From assembly GCA_020746835.1 (NCBI GenBank), contig JAGPNK010000014.1, forward strand, positions 372,001-436,000: 64,000 nt of DNA. The letters run 5' to 3'. The translations under genes and the position numbers were made by a program. Source of the stretch: Stachybotrys elegans (lineage: Eukaryota; Ascomycota; Sordariomycetes; Hypocreales; Stachybotryaceae). Below, piece by piece: positions 10,520 to 22,250 of the stretch. A model generated the notes under the pieces. It made no database searches. It had not been told where the DNA came from and saw only the letters and a list, made by a program, of their open reading frames with translations. How positions within the stretch are numbered: position 1 is the stretch's first letter; every line of letters begins with the position of its first letter.

Positions 10520-11017
10520 GGCTCGGTTTCGGTTGGGGCAAAAAAGAATTCCTTTGAGGTTATCGCGACCCAGCCATTCAGCGAAGCGCTGCCGAGTCGA
10601 ATGCTGGATTCCCCCTTCTGGTTCCTTTTTCCACCTTCGACTGGTGATAATCTGGAAATTTCGCATTCAATGGCAGATCTTCGGCTCCTGGTATTTTCCG
10701 GGCTTGGTGTTGTCTTATCTTATCAGTACGCTTTTAGCGTCACTCAATTGGGCTGTCACCTTGCAGCTTTAGGGTCCGCACCGGCTAGCCTGCGCCTGTC
10801 TGATCATCCGTTGAAGGTGGGCTGGTAGAGCCATCACGATTTACCCACGCCTTGAACGCAGCGAGCGCCACAACTCGCATGGTTGGAATTCCCGGCGAGC
10901 TATTCGGATTCTCTCAGAGTTGGGCCAGCCTCCGGCCGACTCTAACAAGCCGCCGTCTTTTGCGGCATCATCCCGCAACCACATCGTGATAGCTTCAAGC
11001 TCCAGCACGAAACAACC
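10520..11017. promoter_or_regulatory. Shared promoter region of two divergent mitochondrial genes
   Basis: The mL45/MBA1-like gene (minus) and the CIA30 gene (plus) start back to back. The 498-bp interval is AT-rich on its left half. No defined operator was recognised. Confidence 0.45.
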
Positions 11018-11835
11018 ATGAGGGCTGCGCAACCCCTTCTCGCCAAGGGCTTCATCTCCCGAAGCATGGCAGAGCTCAAGCGGCGCACGAGCATTGGTAC
11101 GAATGCCAATCCACCCCAATTGTCACACCCGCCCGCTAACACCCTCCAGTGACGAAGCTCGAACCCATCAAAGGAGCCACCACTCCACGTCCCCTCTACA
11201 ACTTCGACGACGAAGCCAGCGTCCGCGACTCGATCCGCATGTCCGACAGCCTCATCGGCGGCTCCTCGCAGGTCGCCTTCGACTTCGTCCCCTCCAGCGC
11301 AGACAACCCGGCGCCCCACGCGCGCTTCCACGGATCAATCTCGGTGGCGCTGCCCGCGGACCGTCCCAAGGTGCAGCGCAGCGGCTACGCGGGCTTCCGC
11401 ACGCCAGATCAGCCGGCCACCATGTTCGGAAACTCCCTCTGGGACATTGACCCCTACATGTACCTGGCCATGCGCATCAAGTCGGACGGCCGAGCCTACT
11501 TCATCAACGTGCAGACGGAGGGCGTGGAGCCCACGGACCTCCACCAGCACCGTTTGTTTGCGAAGCGGCCGGGCCAGTGGGAGACGGTTCTGGTCAAGTG
11601 GAACGAGTTCGTGCGGACCAACCATGGCTTCGTCGTCGAGCCGCAGACGGAGCTGCTCAGGCAAAAGGTGCGCACCGTCGGCATCGGACTGACGGACAGG
11701 GTCGAGGGCCCGTTTGAGCTGTGCATTGAGCGGATATGGGCTACCAACAATGTGAAGGAGGAGAGGGAAGGTCTGCCAAGCAAGGGCAGTGGCGGCCAGC
11801 TGCGGAATCGAAAAGGTGAAAAGGTGCAGTGGTGA
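11018..11835 (+). CDS. Complex I intermediate-associated protein 30 (CIA30/NDUFAF1 family), 254 aa
   Basis: Exon 1 is 11018-11096, the intron is 11097-11149 (53 nt, GTACGA, CGCTAAC, CTCCAG) and exon 2 is 11150-11835. The N-terminal 26 residues (MRAAQPLLAKGFISRSMAEL) look like a mitochondrial presequence. The body is the CIA30 beta-sandwich. It shows PLYNFDDEASVRD, a GGSSQVAFDF strand, a YAGFRTPDQPA segment, YMYLAMRIKSDGRAYFINVQ and WETVLVKWNEFV. CIA30 proteins chaperone assembly of the NADH:ubiquinone oxidoreductase membrane arm. The C-terminal tail after RIWATNN is short, charged and variable, as usual. The divergent neighbour also acts in mitochondria, which fits a shared promoter, though co-regulation is inference. 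Confidence 0.88.
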
Positions 11836-12065
11836 GAGGGATAGACTGTAACAAATTTTCGTCTGGCGTACAGAGTGTCGGGTTTGGGTTGGCAAGGTAG
11901 CTCCTTGTCCTTGGATTTCTCTCTTGTCGGTGCAGGGACTGGCTGTCAAGAACTGCCGTGTATCATCAATCACCAGTGTATATGTACATATCTGCGAGGC
12001 TCAAGGCTGCGGCATCTCGTTGACATAAAGGGGTAAACATTCATGACTTCATATCCCTCGCTCGT

Positions 12066-14519
12066 TCAATCGTTCCCACCTAGTCGCAACGACTCTGCCG
12101 CCTTCCTCAGCTCTACATACGCCGCGGCATAATCCGCCGCCAGAACCGGCTCTCCGGACAACTTCATGATCATGGCCTTCTTGGCCATCATCTCGCACTG
12201 ACGTTCAGTATCCTCGATATTGGAAAAATGGTCAAATGCCTTCTCCACAGCACCCAGTGCTCTAGTCAGATGCTCCATCCGCTTCGGGGATGCTGCGTCC
12301 ATGGATCCGGCCATGCCCATGTTGGCATCCGCAAGGAAGGCGAAGAGCTGTGCTGTCAGAGCAGATGACTCGCACTCAAAGGCCCGTGGGATCACGGCGG
12401 TAAGAGCCTCTGCTGCCGCCTCAAACTCGCCAAGGGACACGAGAATATTCGACAGTGCGCCTACTGCCTGCCACAGGTACGGTATAAGCTTGGCTCGCCA
12501 GGCCATCGACGCCGCACGTACAGCAAGGCTGAATCCGCGCTGCGTCCTGCCGCATTTGTCTAGCAACGCCACCTTGAGGAGGAGAAGCTGAACCCGGACT
12601 GCGACGTCCTTGTTCTCCTCCTTGACCAGCGAGAGCATCGTCTCAACCTTTTCGAAGGCTGCAGATAAGTCCCCACGTCGGGTGAGGTAGTCGATATGTA
12701 GTGATTCAATAAGGAAGGTCAAGTCCGGTTCGAAGTCGTCCCTCTTGGACTGCAGCAGTTGGGTTACCAATCGCTCGGCCCCATCCAGATTGTTGTGATG
12801 AAGATCTCTCGTGAGCTTGATAATTCCCCTATACTTGTGCTGGTATTGGCTTGCTTTCCACGACCGTAGGGCGTTCGTGTCCAGGCACTCGAGTTTTGCG
12901 AGCGCCTCGTCATATCTCCCTTGATGTGCCATGGCTAGGGCCAATCGACAGGTAAATTTGAGTTCATCGTCAAAAATGGAGTGATCCATATGACAGCTGA
13001 GGAACAACTCGCAGGTCATAGTGGACATGCTTGTCAGTCCCAGCCGATCCCACAACGACGTCGCAAGGGACAGTTGTGACCCAAACATGCTCTTCATGTT
13101 CTTTTCGAGTATGACTTGGGAACTGCGGACCATATACGAGACAGAGGCGGCAACGCTGTCTCCGTTTGATAGCCCAAGCTTGGCTTCGCTGAGGAGAACT
13201 GAGCTCCAGAGCGTCCACATCCCCGACTCTTTGGCCTTGACTCGAAGGAATGCCAGGCTCTCTTTCCCAGCACCCAGCATGCTGTTGGATTCCAGGTCGC
13301 GCACGAGGCTCGGGTGAGCTCGGCCAAAGTGGTACAGCCAGTTCAGGGCAAAGTTCAGGCACGCCATGTCCCGGTTCTCTCGTGCTGTCGAGACCGTTTC
13401 CAGCATGGCTCCGAGCGCTTCTTTGTAGCAGCCGAAATCAGCCTGTAGAACAGCCAGGTTCATGAGGGCATGCTGGTAGAATAGACGGTCCCGGTTTTGC
13501 ATGGTGTAGTCGAAGTATCGATGGAGAAGGTCGAAGGCTGTAGGAAAGTCTCCCGCCCGCCAAGCATCCAGAAAACTAACAAGTCAGCCATGCTGTCACC
13601 GAGGTACTGGCTCGGATACTCACCTCAGGTAATGCGTAAGGCTTGGTACGAGGAAGCTATCGTGCAGCAGGTCGTGGAACTGATTCCTGATTTCGACCGG
13701 CACCCTGCTCCCAAACTCTAAACATGGTAAGCATTCTGTCGACCGCTCGGGAAATCGTTACCTACTCTGCATCTGGTCGATCTGGAAATCAAGCAGCGTC
13801 TCTATGTCGTCTATGCTTACAGGGAGAGTACCGCTGCGGTCTCCAGTGAGCATGTCGCCATAGGTGACCGACGCAAGCGTCGCCACATCCTCAGGGTCCC
13901 ATTCTTGCTCGCCTAGCAGCAAGACATTATCGAAGCTGAGACGTCCAAAGTTTGGGTTCTTCCTCTTCTGGTACGCTGCTGTAGGCTGTCGGTATCGCAC
14001 AAAGTCCTTCCACAGCTCGGCGCAGTCGTGGAACCGCAGACGCTGGTACTCGACATGAGTCCTCCGGATGAAGGCGCCAAAGGGTGATGTCTTGGAAATC
14101 TTCATTTCTGTCTGTTCCTCTGGCTCAGGCTCTCCAAGCCGCCGAAGCTCCTCCCTCGACTTTTGGAGCATGGACGGGAGGTTCTCCAGGAAGATGTTGA
14201 GTGCATCCAGAGAGTTGATGTCCCAGAGCTTGCCAATGAATTGATCCCACAACTTCCGCCCGGGCATCCCCATGAGAAATGGATAGCTTCCGAGCAGCTT
14301 CTCGAATTCCTTGATCGTGATTACGAGACTGACGGTGCGCTCTGCCCTCTCCCACCGTGCCTGCTGGGCCCCGGTTGCTGGTGAGTCGTCATAGTTGATG
14401 ATGTGTGATGTGATGAAGGAGAGAACGGGCAAGATGGCTTTAGGCGGAATGGCCTCTTCAGTATAAAGCTCGATGAGGACCAACAACCCTATCTTGGCTG
14501 GGCTCAGATACCGCGCCAT
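12066..14519 (-). CDS. APC5: Anaphase-promoting complex subunit 5 (APC5), 785 aa
   Basis: Exons are 14519-13766, 13717-13624 and 13575-12066. Both introns are 48 nt. The first donor is GTAGGT, not the apparent GTAACG further on; only that choice gives the frame leading into FGSRVPVEIRNQFHDLL. The second joins HYL to SFLDAWRAGDFPTAFDLLHR. The start MARYLSPAKIGLLVLIELY matches the usual APC5 N-terminus; an in-frame ATG 12 codons upstream is less likely. The hallmark ANAPC5 segment follows at about residue 310 (YQHALMNLAVLQADFG, then STARENRDMACLNFALNWLY). The remaining residues form TPR-like helical pairs. APC5 is a scaffold subunit of the ubiquitin ligase that triggers anaphase. Together with COX13 and APN2 it forms the conserved left flank of the Hypocreales mating-type locus. 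Confidence 0.92.
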
Positions 14520-16131
14520 CGGTGATGCTCTGGGTTGGTCGTTACAGGTCGTCACGAGTATCTGGGATGTGAGGTAGCATCGGCTTGCTACTGGCTGGTC
14601 ACCTTTCTACCACCATCGCAGCCCCTCGGCATAAATCGGGACCTTGGATTAGAAATGGAGTTCATCAAGTTGCGATGTCCTTTCCAAAGACGCGTTATTC
14701 TCGTGTCCGTCCATGTGCCTGAAATCAATGATGACTAAGCCAAATCTTGCTTTGGAAGTCACAATGGGCCTGGTTGAGCTTCATCCAGCCTTCACGCAGC
14801 AGCAATCGTCATGACTACAATGTTGGTATTTTCGCGCTTGATTCACCGCTGCAGCTGTCATTGAACGTTTGTGTCATCGCGGGGCTTTGAGGCTGCGCCT
14901 GGTCATGAATGGCGGCAAAGGACGCTTGGGATCATCCGACATTGAGACCACAAACCGCAATGTTGTATTGCCACAGAATGGTGGAGGCCAAGTATCTCCA
15001 GTTTCTCGGTACACAGCAATATCGTGAAGTTGTATGCATCATGAGGACGAGATATTGGTGGCCAGTCTAGTCGTGGCTCCAAGATCGTGACTCTGTCATT
15101 CGTCTACAGGGTAGGTGACTTTCGGCCACACAACCGACATCAAGCTGATGGGCAGATGAGCTCCAGCAAAGCATCCATTTGATCTCGGTCAGTACATCGA
15201 TTGCAATGCTAACCAAAAGAATCTGACGTTGATTATTGGGATATTTTATTGGTATTCTGTACCGGGCACTTCAGCCGAGCAACCCAGGCCGTCTCAATCT
15301 AGGCAATAATGATGTCATGACCATATCATGGGAGAAGATGTTCGCAGTTTGCACGATTATTACCTCGATTCTCGAATGTCTGAAACCGCTGAGAATCTTA
15401 AAACTCAAACCTACTATGTAAAGGGGCACCCGTATCAATGTGTCAAGTCATTGGCACCGCTAGTTTCCGAGGTTGCTGGATGGTATGACGGCGATTCGGC
15501 GGTAGGAGACGATCCAACATGTGCAGTGCTAGATCCCACCGGGGCAGTACTTCATTTCCGAAAAGTGACAGAAGCGTACAATTGCGAGTGGCTGTTTATG
15601 ATCCAAGCAGCCTTGTCCCAAGGCTTGCCAGCCCATCGCGGAAACTAGGATGGACCGGGCAGCCCTGAGACGGATGGAAGATAGGCCCGTCTTGGAGACT
15701 TATATCCCGGCAGTCAGTGTGAAGCACGAGGCTATTGGACCGGCTTAGGATGAACTCAGCCTTCGTACCAATAGTTGCTGCGTGGACCTGCCTCGTATAA
15801 ATTGCGACGCAGGAAAAAGGTCGAACATCGCATCGAGAGATAGCGAAGTACTGGCACACACGTTCATATTGGGAACGAGCGAGGCCGCCCATGCGCGAGG
15901 CTGTTGGAACCACTCTGCCATGGTAAGGCATGTCGACATCTGCCAAAAAATGATGCCCGAGACTTCACCAACCGTGGCTAAGAATAGCAGCCGGGGACAC
16001 AAAGGGAACTTGATTCAGGTCTAGGAAACATGTACAATTGTTCCTCGTGGAGTATTCTATTGGTGACAACCGCACTCAAAGTCGTCGAGTGGTCCGCAGC
16101 ATCTTAGCTCAGGCAAACCAGCCCAGATAAC
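14520..16131. other. Intergenic stretch between APC5 and COX13
   Basis: The left end is the APC5 promoter. A 106-codon plus-strand frame at 15328-15648 (MGEDVRSLHDYYLDSRMSET start) is the only one of note. It has no recognised similarity and no clear promoter, and I give it about 15 percent chance of being real. Confidence 0.4.
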
Positions 16132-16849
16132 TTAGTCCTTCTTGTTGTAGTTGACCTCGTCGTTCCAGCTGCCAGAAATGTTAGTTCATCAAGTTGCATG
16201 TGCTCCATCAAACCAAGGACAATGACGGGAAGGTGGTTGCAAATGACTTCGGGGTGATGCGAATAACTTACAAGAGGGTCTGTGAAACTGTCAGCAAGTA
16301 CGTTCAACTATGGTTCTGGTTCTGACTCACCTTGTCACCATCGCCCCAGGGGAAGTTCTTGGTGCGAATGTTCTGGTAGGGGTACTGGGTGCGCTCCTCC
16401 AGAGGGGGCATGTGGCTCCAGTGGTCCCAGTGAGCGTTCCAGAGGTAGTAAGCGTTGGCAGCGGCGGCGACGAGGCAAGGAACAACGCCGCTACAGAATT
16501 TGTCAGTTCTCGTGTCCGTATTCCTTCGGCAGATAAGTCGCTCAGGTGGTGCAGCCGCGGCGGCGGGCGAAAGGGTTCCGAGGGCAGCAGTCGCTCGATC
16601 GGGTCAATTAAAACGTACTAGATGGAGATCTTCTTCCACAGCTCTGCCGAAACGTTAGCACAAGTGTCAATGGCAGCCGGTGCGTCTTGTGGGCAGGTCC
16701 TCACCAGTGGTGCCGACGGCGTGCTCCTTGATGTGCTGGCGCTCCTTGATGAACTCGTTCTCGGCGGTGCTGGCGAAGCGGCGCTGGACCGGGGCGCGAA
16801 GCCGGGGAGCGAAGCGAGGCGCGCTGCGGACAAGCTGACGGGCGTACAT
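16132..16849 (-). CDS. COX13: Cytochrome c oxidase subunit VIa (COX13/COX6A), 124 aa
   Basis: Five exons: 16849-16705, 16643-16619, 16490-16331, 16279-16272 and 16168-16132. Exon 4 is only 8 nt (ACCCTCTT) and is needed to restore GDGDKTLFWNDEVNYNKKD at the C-terminus. Exon 2 is 25 nt. The N-terminus (MYARQLVRSAPRFAPRLRAP) is a mitochondrial presequence. It is followed by a matrix segment, one transmembrane helix (VVPCLVAAAANAYYLW) and the conserved intermembrane-space motif HWSHMPPLEERTQYPYQNIR. The subunit regulates cytochrome c oxidase in the inner membrane. All four introns have GT...AG. The gene lies between APC5 and APN2 as in other Hypocreales, and shares a 473-bp divergent promoter with APN2. 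Confidence 0.92.
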
Positions 16850-17322
16850 GTTGATTTTGCGGACGGTTGTTGTTTGGTGTTGAATTGGATGAGGTCAGGC
16901 CATTTCCGATGGAGCTTCGGCTACGACTGCTCATTGGTGCCTTAGTTGTGAGGCGGGAACGTCCAATTTTCCTCACGTGATGGCGTGAGCTTTCGCGCGC
17001 GCATCCACCCACGACGGACAGGCGTGGATCGCGGCCAACTGGGCCATGCCGTTTTCTCATGTAAGTCAGCCATTGCGACAGAGCCCACCGACGGGAATAC
17101 GGACAAGAGACGAAGGCGATTTTCCATCGTTTTTTTCTCTCATTGATTGGCGGCTTTCCCAGACCGAACTGCGCCCGTATTGGATGCCATGCCCTCACCC
17201 CTCATGCCCTGAATCAGTTCATTTGTCTGTCGCTTGCCCGGGCACAAACCCATCGCTAGAATTGTCACAAGCTAAATGATAGAGCCTCTATTCTGATTGC
17301 CCCATCTCTCCAGCACCGTAGG
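16850..17322. promoter_or_regulatory. Divergent promoter of COX13 and APN2
   Basis: COX13 (minus) and APN2 (plus) start back to back across 473 bp. CACGTGA lies at 16974-16980. I see no other element I would name. Confidence 0.45.
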
Positions 17323-19532
17323 ATGGGCTTCAGAATTACCACGTGGAATGGTGAGGCCTGTTGTTACCTCAATTGCACTGTAAACTAACCTCGTCTCAGT
17401 GAACGGCATCAGGTACCTTGCCATGTCTTCAGCATCATGTTCTCGGACTTACCTCGATCCGTAGGAACCCCTTCGGATACCAGCCATGGAGAGAACAACG
17501 TAGCTTCCAAGTGAGCGAAGTTTGCCACCCTTCTAGCTCCTGACTGACGTCCCAGGCCATGTTCGACATTCTCGAGGCAGACATTGTCGTCATGCAGGAG
17601 ACCAAGATACAACGGAAGGACCTCCAAGATGACATGGTACTTGTCCCTGGATGGGACGTGTACTTTAGTCTCCCTCGTCATAAAAAGGGTAAGCGGATTC
17701 TGCCTGGTGCCATGGCCTCATGATGACCGTTCACGCAGGATACTCCGGGGTCGCCATCTATACTCGCAATGCAACGTGCGCGCCGATCCGGGCCGAAGAG
17801 GGTATCACTGGTGTTCTCTGCCCTCCCAACTCCTCGACGCGCTACCGAGATCTACCCCAAGATCAGCGTATTGGGGGATACCCCCAGCCAGGCCAGCTTG
17901 CGAGCGAGCTGGATGAGCTCACGCTCGACTCCGAAGGTCGCTGCGTTATCCTCGAGTTCCCGGCATTCGTATTACTTGGCGTTTATAGCCCAGCGAACCG
18001 CGACGAATCCCGCAACGACTTCCGCCTTGGCTTCCTTGATGCGCTGGACGTACGAGTGAGGAATCTAGTCGCGTCGGGGAAGCAGGTTATCCTCACCGGC
18101 GATCTCAACGTCTCTCGGTCCGAATTGGATTCGTCTAATATTCTCGAGAGCCTGCGCAAAGAAGGGATGAGTCTTGATGATTGGATGGCCATGCCTGCGC
18201 GTCGCCTCTTCAACCAGCTGATCTTCGAAGGTCAGATCAAAGGTCCCAAGGACCCAGCAAGGGAAAAGCCTGTGCTGTGGGATCTCTGCCGTTCTTTTCA
18301 CCCCACCCGGGAAGGGATGAACACCTGTTGGGACACAAAGAGGAATACCCGGCCGGCCAACAACGGCAGCCGGATCGACTATGTCCTCTGCAGCGACGGC
18401 CTGAAGAGGTGGTGTACAGGGGCCAACATCCAAGAGGGCCTGATGGGATCCGACCACTGTCCTGTCTTTGCCACGTTTTCGGATACTGTGACGGTAGACG
18501 ATACGCAGGTGCCGCTAGTCGACCTGGTGAACCCGCCTGGTATGTTTTCGCATGGGCAACGAGTTCGTGAATGGGGGAGAGGGGACCTTCTTCCCATGTC
18601 TGCCAAGCTCATACCCCAATTCGATCGACGTCAAAACATCCGCGATATGTTCAAGCGACAGTCAAGCAACAAAGCCCCTGCGGACCGAATAACAACCCCA
18701 AAGGGTACTTCGAGGGCCGATAGCGAGGGGGCCAGTGCTTCCCAGCCTACCTCAGCGACTATCGTGCCATCCATGCCACAGTCACAGTCACAGTCACAAG
18801 CCGAAGCTATGACTCAGGCCGACTCTACCATCGCGGCGCCTGAGGTCTCGGCCTTGGATCCCCGCAAGGACGCACTGGCCAAAAGGTCCGTGGAGATGCC
18901 GGAGCTCGCGTCCCGATCTCAGAAACGGAGCAGGGTCGCCTCCGATCTAGGCAGCAGTAAACTGAAGGTGGCCCCTGGTCAGACGACGCTCAAAGGATTC
19001 TTCAAGTCGGCTAGCACCACGGCGTCACGTCCTCTCAGCGCACAGAGCGTCGCGCGCCCAACGACACCACCCCCACCAGGGAATGCCGTCACACGCCTCC
19101 TCACTGCCGAGTCGCCCTCCACGAGGGCGCGACAAGGGACACCAAATTCGCCAGCGCCTAGCAGCCAATCACCTGAAAAGGTCTTTGACGCCGTAGAGTC
19201 CAAGGAGCAGTGGTCGAAGCTTCTTGGCAAGAGACAAGTCCCCCGATGCGAACACAACGAGCCCTGTATAAGCCTAGTGACCAAGAAGGCCGGGCTCAAT
19301 TGTGGTGAGTAGCTTCCGCGCATCCCGTCTGTCGTTGCGGACGCTCGCCTGCCCTGCGTCGCCCTTCCCACGTCTGCCATGGCCGCCACGAGCTAACCCG
19401 CGCGCGCTAGGTCGGACGTTCTACATTTGCCCTCGACCGCTGGGACCATCTGGAGAGAAGGAAAAGGACACCGAATGGCGCTGCGGCACCTTCATATGGA
19501 GCAGCGACTGGAATAGCACCCCCTCGCGCTGA
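17323..19532 (+). CDS. APN2: AP endonuclease 2 (APN2), exonuclease III family with GRF zinc finger, 635 aa
   Basis: Exons: 17323-17350, 17400-17412 (13 nt), 17465-17510, 17556-17688, 17739-19304 and 19411-19532. The start splices together TTWNVNGIRNPF, the first catalytic motif. Further ExoIII-type motifs are VVMQETK (metal-binding Glu), LTGDLNVSRSE near residue 194, a SRIDYVLCSDGL strand, and GSDHCPVFA with the catalytic His near residue 311. Near residue 487 QTTLKGFF fits the PCNA-binding PIP-box pattern. From about residue 575 to the end a GRF zinc finger shows CEHNEPC, GRTFYICPRP and EWRCGTFIW. The enzyme cuts abasic sites and trims 3' blocks in base excision repair in the nucleus. The linker is Ser/Thr/Pro-rich with a QSQSQSQ run. 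APN2 is the classic left boundary gene of MAT in Pezizomycotina, and its 3' end faces MAT. Confidence 0.93.
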
Positions 19533-19970
19533 CTGCAAATCACCAGACACCTGGGGAGCGTGTAATCATGTGTCATGAATTTCGTAACTTGCTAATAATG
19601 AACTAAGCTATGGAGTAAAAGAATAAACGTTGGCAAATATTCTCCATGCTTGTATCAATAGAAACCGACTGCCGTTTGCTTTGGTGTGCTACCTCCATGT
19701 CTGTTCGGACCATCACTACGAGCATGTATTGGCCTTCCATGACTGGCAACGTGAGTGAGGTCAGGGCCTTGGAGGTTGAGCACCGCTAAGGAAGCATCGT
19801 TTGCAGGCCATCAAGACGTGGAAGTCCAATGAAGCGATATGCTTTTGGAATGAGGGTATCGTAGCGCGCGAGACATAGCAATGCAACCAAGACGTTCGAC
19901 CTGACATGATCAGCAGGACGTCGTAGTACAAGAGATGTTATACGTACATTCAAGGAGGATTGGACAGACC
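19533..19970. other. Convergent spacer between APN2 and MAT1-2-1
   Basis: This is a tail-to-tail, AT-rich 438-bp spacer. The left idiomorph border probably lies in or near it, but a single sequence cannot show the border. Confidence 0.5.
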
Positions 19971-20821
19971 TCAGATGGCCTCCATCTCATCGCCCGTTGA
20001 AGTGTCTGCAATGTTGCCATTTCGAGGTGAATGTGAATTGGCGTCATCGCGAGATCTGGTACTGCGACGGCTTCGCTTTCGCTTCTCATTCGGCCGTCGA
20101 GGTCGGTATTGATAGTCGGGATGCTTCTCTAGAAGAGCGCGCTTCACGTCTTCAGCCATCTCCTTGTAGTGATCTCGGACCTCCTTAGACTCCATGTTCC
20201 AAGCTCGGCCGAGGATTTGAGCTAGTGTCCGGTTAGCTGGTTTCTGCATGGACATATGGAGATAACACTTACAGATCTCATTGTTCGTGATGTCAGGGTT
20301 GGCAGACTTGACAAGGGTATGCCGTTCCTTACGGTACAAAATGTACGCGTTTGGAGGACGAGGGACCCTGACTTGGCTGTTGGTGGGAGGAAGAATAGGC
20401 ATTGGAACCGTGGCTGTCTGGATCCTGGCTTCGGATGGAAAGGCCCAGAAAGCGTCACCTCCATTCACCTTGATGACCATACCACCACCTGCCGTAAAGA
20501 ACTTTGGAGGTCCAAGAAACCATCGCTTGTTATTGGTACCGCCAGGGGTCGAGGTACCATCGCAGACGAACATGACACTTTGCATTACGTGTGACCTAAA
20601 AGGTGTCAGAACTCGGTGGTCGTTCAGTCCAAAGGGGGAACTTGCATGAACTTGTGGGCGAGAAAGCGTTTGGCAGGCTCGTCAAGACGTCGAACTACCT
20701 TGTCCTCGAGTGTGATAACTTGGGTGAAAGGGTGAATCTGAACCTCCAATGTTCTCCAGATCTCTTCCAGCTCGGAAGGTGAATAGATCGACCGATAGTG
20801 ATTCGCAAGCTCCTCAGACAT
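19971..20821 (-). CDS. MAT1-2-1: Mating-type protein MAT1-2-1, HMG-box transcription factor (249 aa)
   Basis: Exons: 20821-20646, 20595-20273 and 20221-19971. Intron 2 (51 nt) interrupts the HMG box after NNEI at a Ser codon, a conserved MATA_HMG intron position. Intron 1 (20645-20596, 50 nt) has a GC donor, GCAAGT, with acceptor TTTTAG. The nearby GT (GTTCCC) would give a stop, whereas GCAAGT joins FM to SHVMQSVMFVCDG in frame. The HMG box spans about residues 134-206 (VRVPRPPNAYILYRKERH, then LGRAWNMESKEVRDHYKEMA). It is followed by a basic tail (RPRRPNEKRKRSRR) likely to act as a nuclear signal. MAT1-2-1 directs expression of mating genes and pheromone/receptor pairs in MAT1-2 cells. The gene reads toward APN2 and diverges from the 22251 gene. 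Confidence 0.95.
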
Positions 20822-22250
20822 CTCGGGCGATTGCTTTAGTATTGACTCTCAGAGAGCGTATACGGCGATCCTTCTGGGGATAAAGAAATTGTAGTATGGA
20901 GATGGAATAGTTGTATGATCGTTATTGAGAATTTGAGATGGAAAGTGAATGTGCGGCGAGGTAAGGTGTTTATGTAAAATAAGAAAGATCTGAAAGAGTC
21001 ACGCCAACAAGGTGAGCGAAAGATGAGCACCTCTGAGGTATGTGGGTACCTTCACTACCTCAGTGACCACTAGTGAAGGACCGCTATTCGGACACCCCCT
21101 CGACAACTTCTCAATAACTTTAACACCCCACTCCAGCCACATGATGCTGCATGGTGGGACTAGGCGTTATCTCTATGGAAGGCATGTCTTATTTTCACTC
21201 CTCACAATGGGCAGCCCTACTCGAAGCGGTTTGGGGTAGATACAAATAAATGATCATTAGAATATGGCTTAAAATTGGCTTAGCATCGCGACTTCGAGGC
21301 AAGGATCTGGTAATAACTTTACGTGACGCTCTTGAAAGTTTTCTATTTAGGAGCTGATCAGTGGGGGTCTCACTCCGCCTGAACTCAACCTGAGCGCTCG
21401 AAGCAAATGTCCTTGAAGCCTTGTAATCCATGCAATACGTTCCATGATCTGAGAGTTTCTTTTGATGTCTCAGAAGGTGCTGCTCTTGCTCTGTATTGTA
21501 ACCAAGGTTTTACTGACACACTCCGTTGCGTGGACAATTCTCAACCTCCTGACCATCGACTAACCAGTCACTCTTGGCACGCTTCACTGGCGTGCCATGG
21601 TGGCCGACTTTAATGATCAAAAAAATTGCCGACATGGGCTAATCCCAATCCATATAATAATTGGTGTCCACAAATCATCATTCCTTGATCTTGGACAGTG
21701 CGGATACGGTGTAATGCCAATCACCGGCCGCATGTAGCTGAGTGAAGCAGAAGTGGCCAAAAGAATATTCATCCTCAAAGATGATTTTGCATACTCGGAC
21801 TCATGGAATATTGCATGAAATAAATATTATTCGATTATGTTTTGGTGGAAGAATGATGTTATATGCCGCTGCCAAAAGTTTGATACCCGTTGGGTAAAGC
21901 GGGAGTAATGCAGCCATATCAGTGACCTGAAATGTCCATAGACCAGAAGAATTAGTACCACTGGGGCTTTTACTACTTAAAACTTACCCATCTGGTTTTG
22001 GGGTTTGTTTGCCTAACTTACCCATTTGCTCAATCTCCCTCTTCCATCCCCATCACTCCATCCCACTACTTGACAGATTTCTGCAACCACATTACATTTT
22101 CTCTATTCGCCAGATTCATACTTGAGATTCACCAAATTTCATATTACAAAAAGCCACACCACCAACCTTTCGTACTCTCAAACTCCACATTTCTTTTCGT
22201 TTCTCCGCCTGCACACCTGCTGGCCCAATTACTTCCCCAGCACCACAATC
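20822..22250. promoter_or_regulatory. Divergent AT-rich promoter region within the MAT1-2 idiomorph
   Basis: A 1.43-kb interval separates the starts of MAT1-2-1 (minus) and the 22251 gene (plus). It is visibly more AT-rich than the flanking housekeeping block. CT-rich leader sequence precedes the 22251 start (22020-22245). No open frame here looks coding. Shared control of the two idiomorph genes is an inference from arrangement. Confidence 0.5.

Noticed and set aside
10121..10828. 235-codon plus-strand frame
   Set aside because: Antisense to exon 1 of the mL45/MBA1-like gene and its promoter.
11335..11973. 212-codon minus-strand frame
   Set aside because: Antisense to the CIA30 coding exon.
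15328..15648. Possible 106-aa gene in the APC5-COX13 spacer
   Set aside because: No similarity, no splice extension, no clear promoter; kept only as a remark.
20624..20645. MAT1-2-1 exon 1 ending in frame with VPPLD and a stop
   Set aside because: This is read-through of intron 1; the GC donor gives the HMG protein instead.
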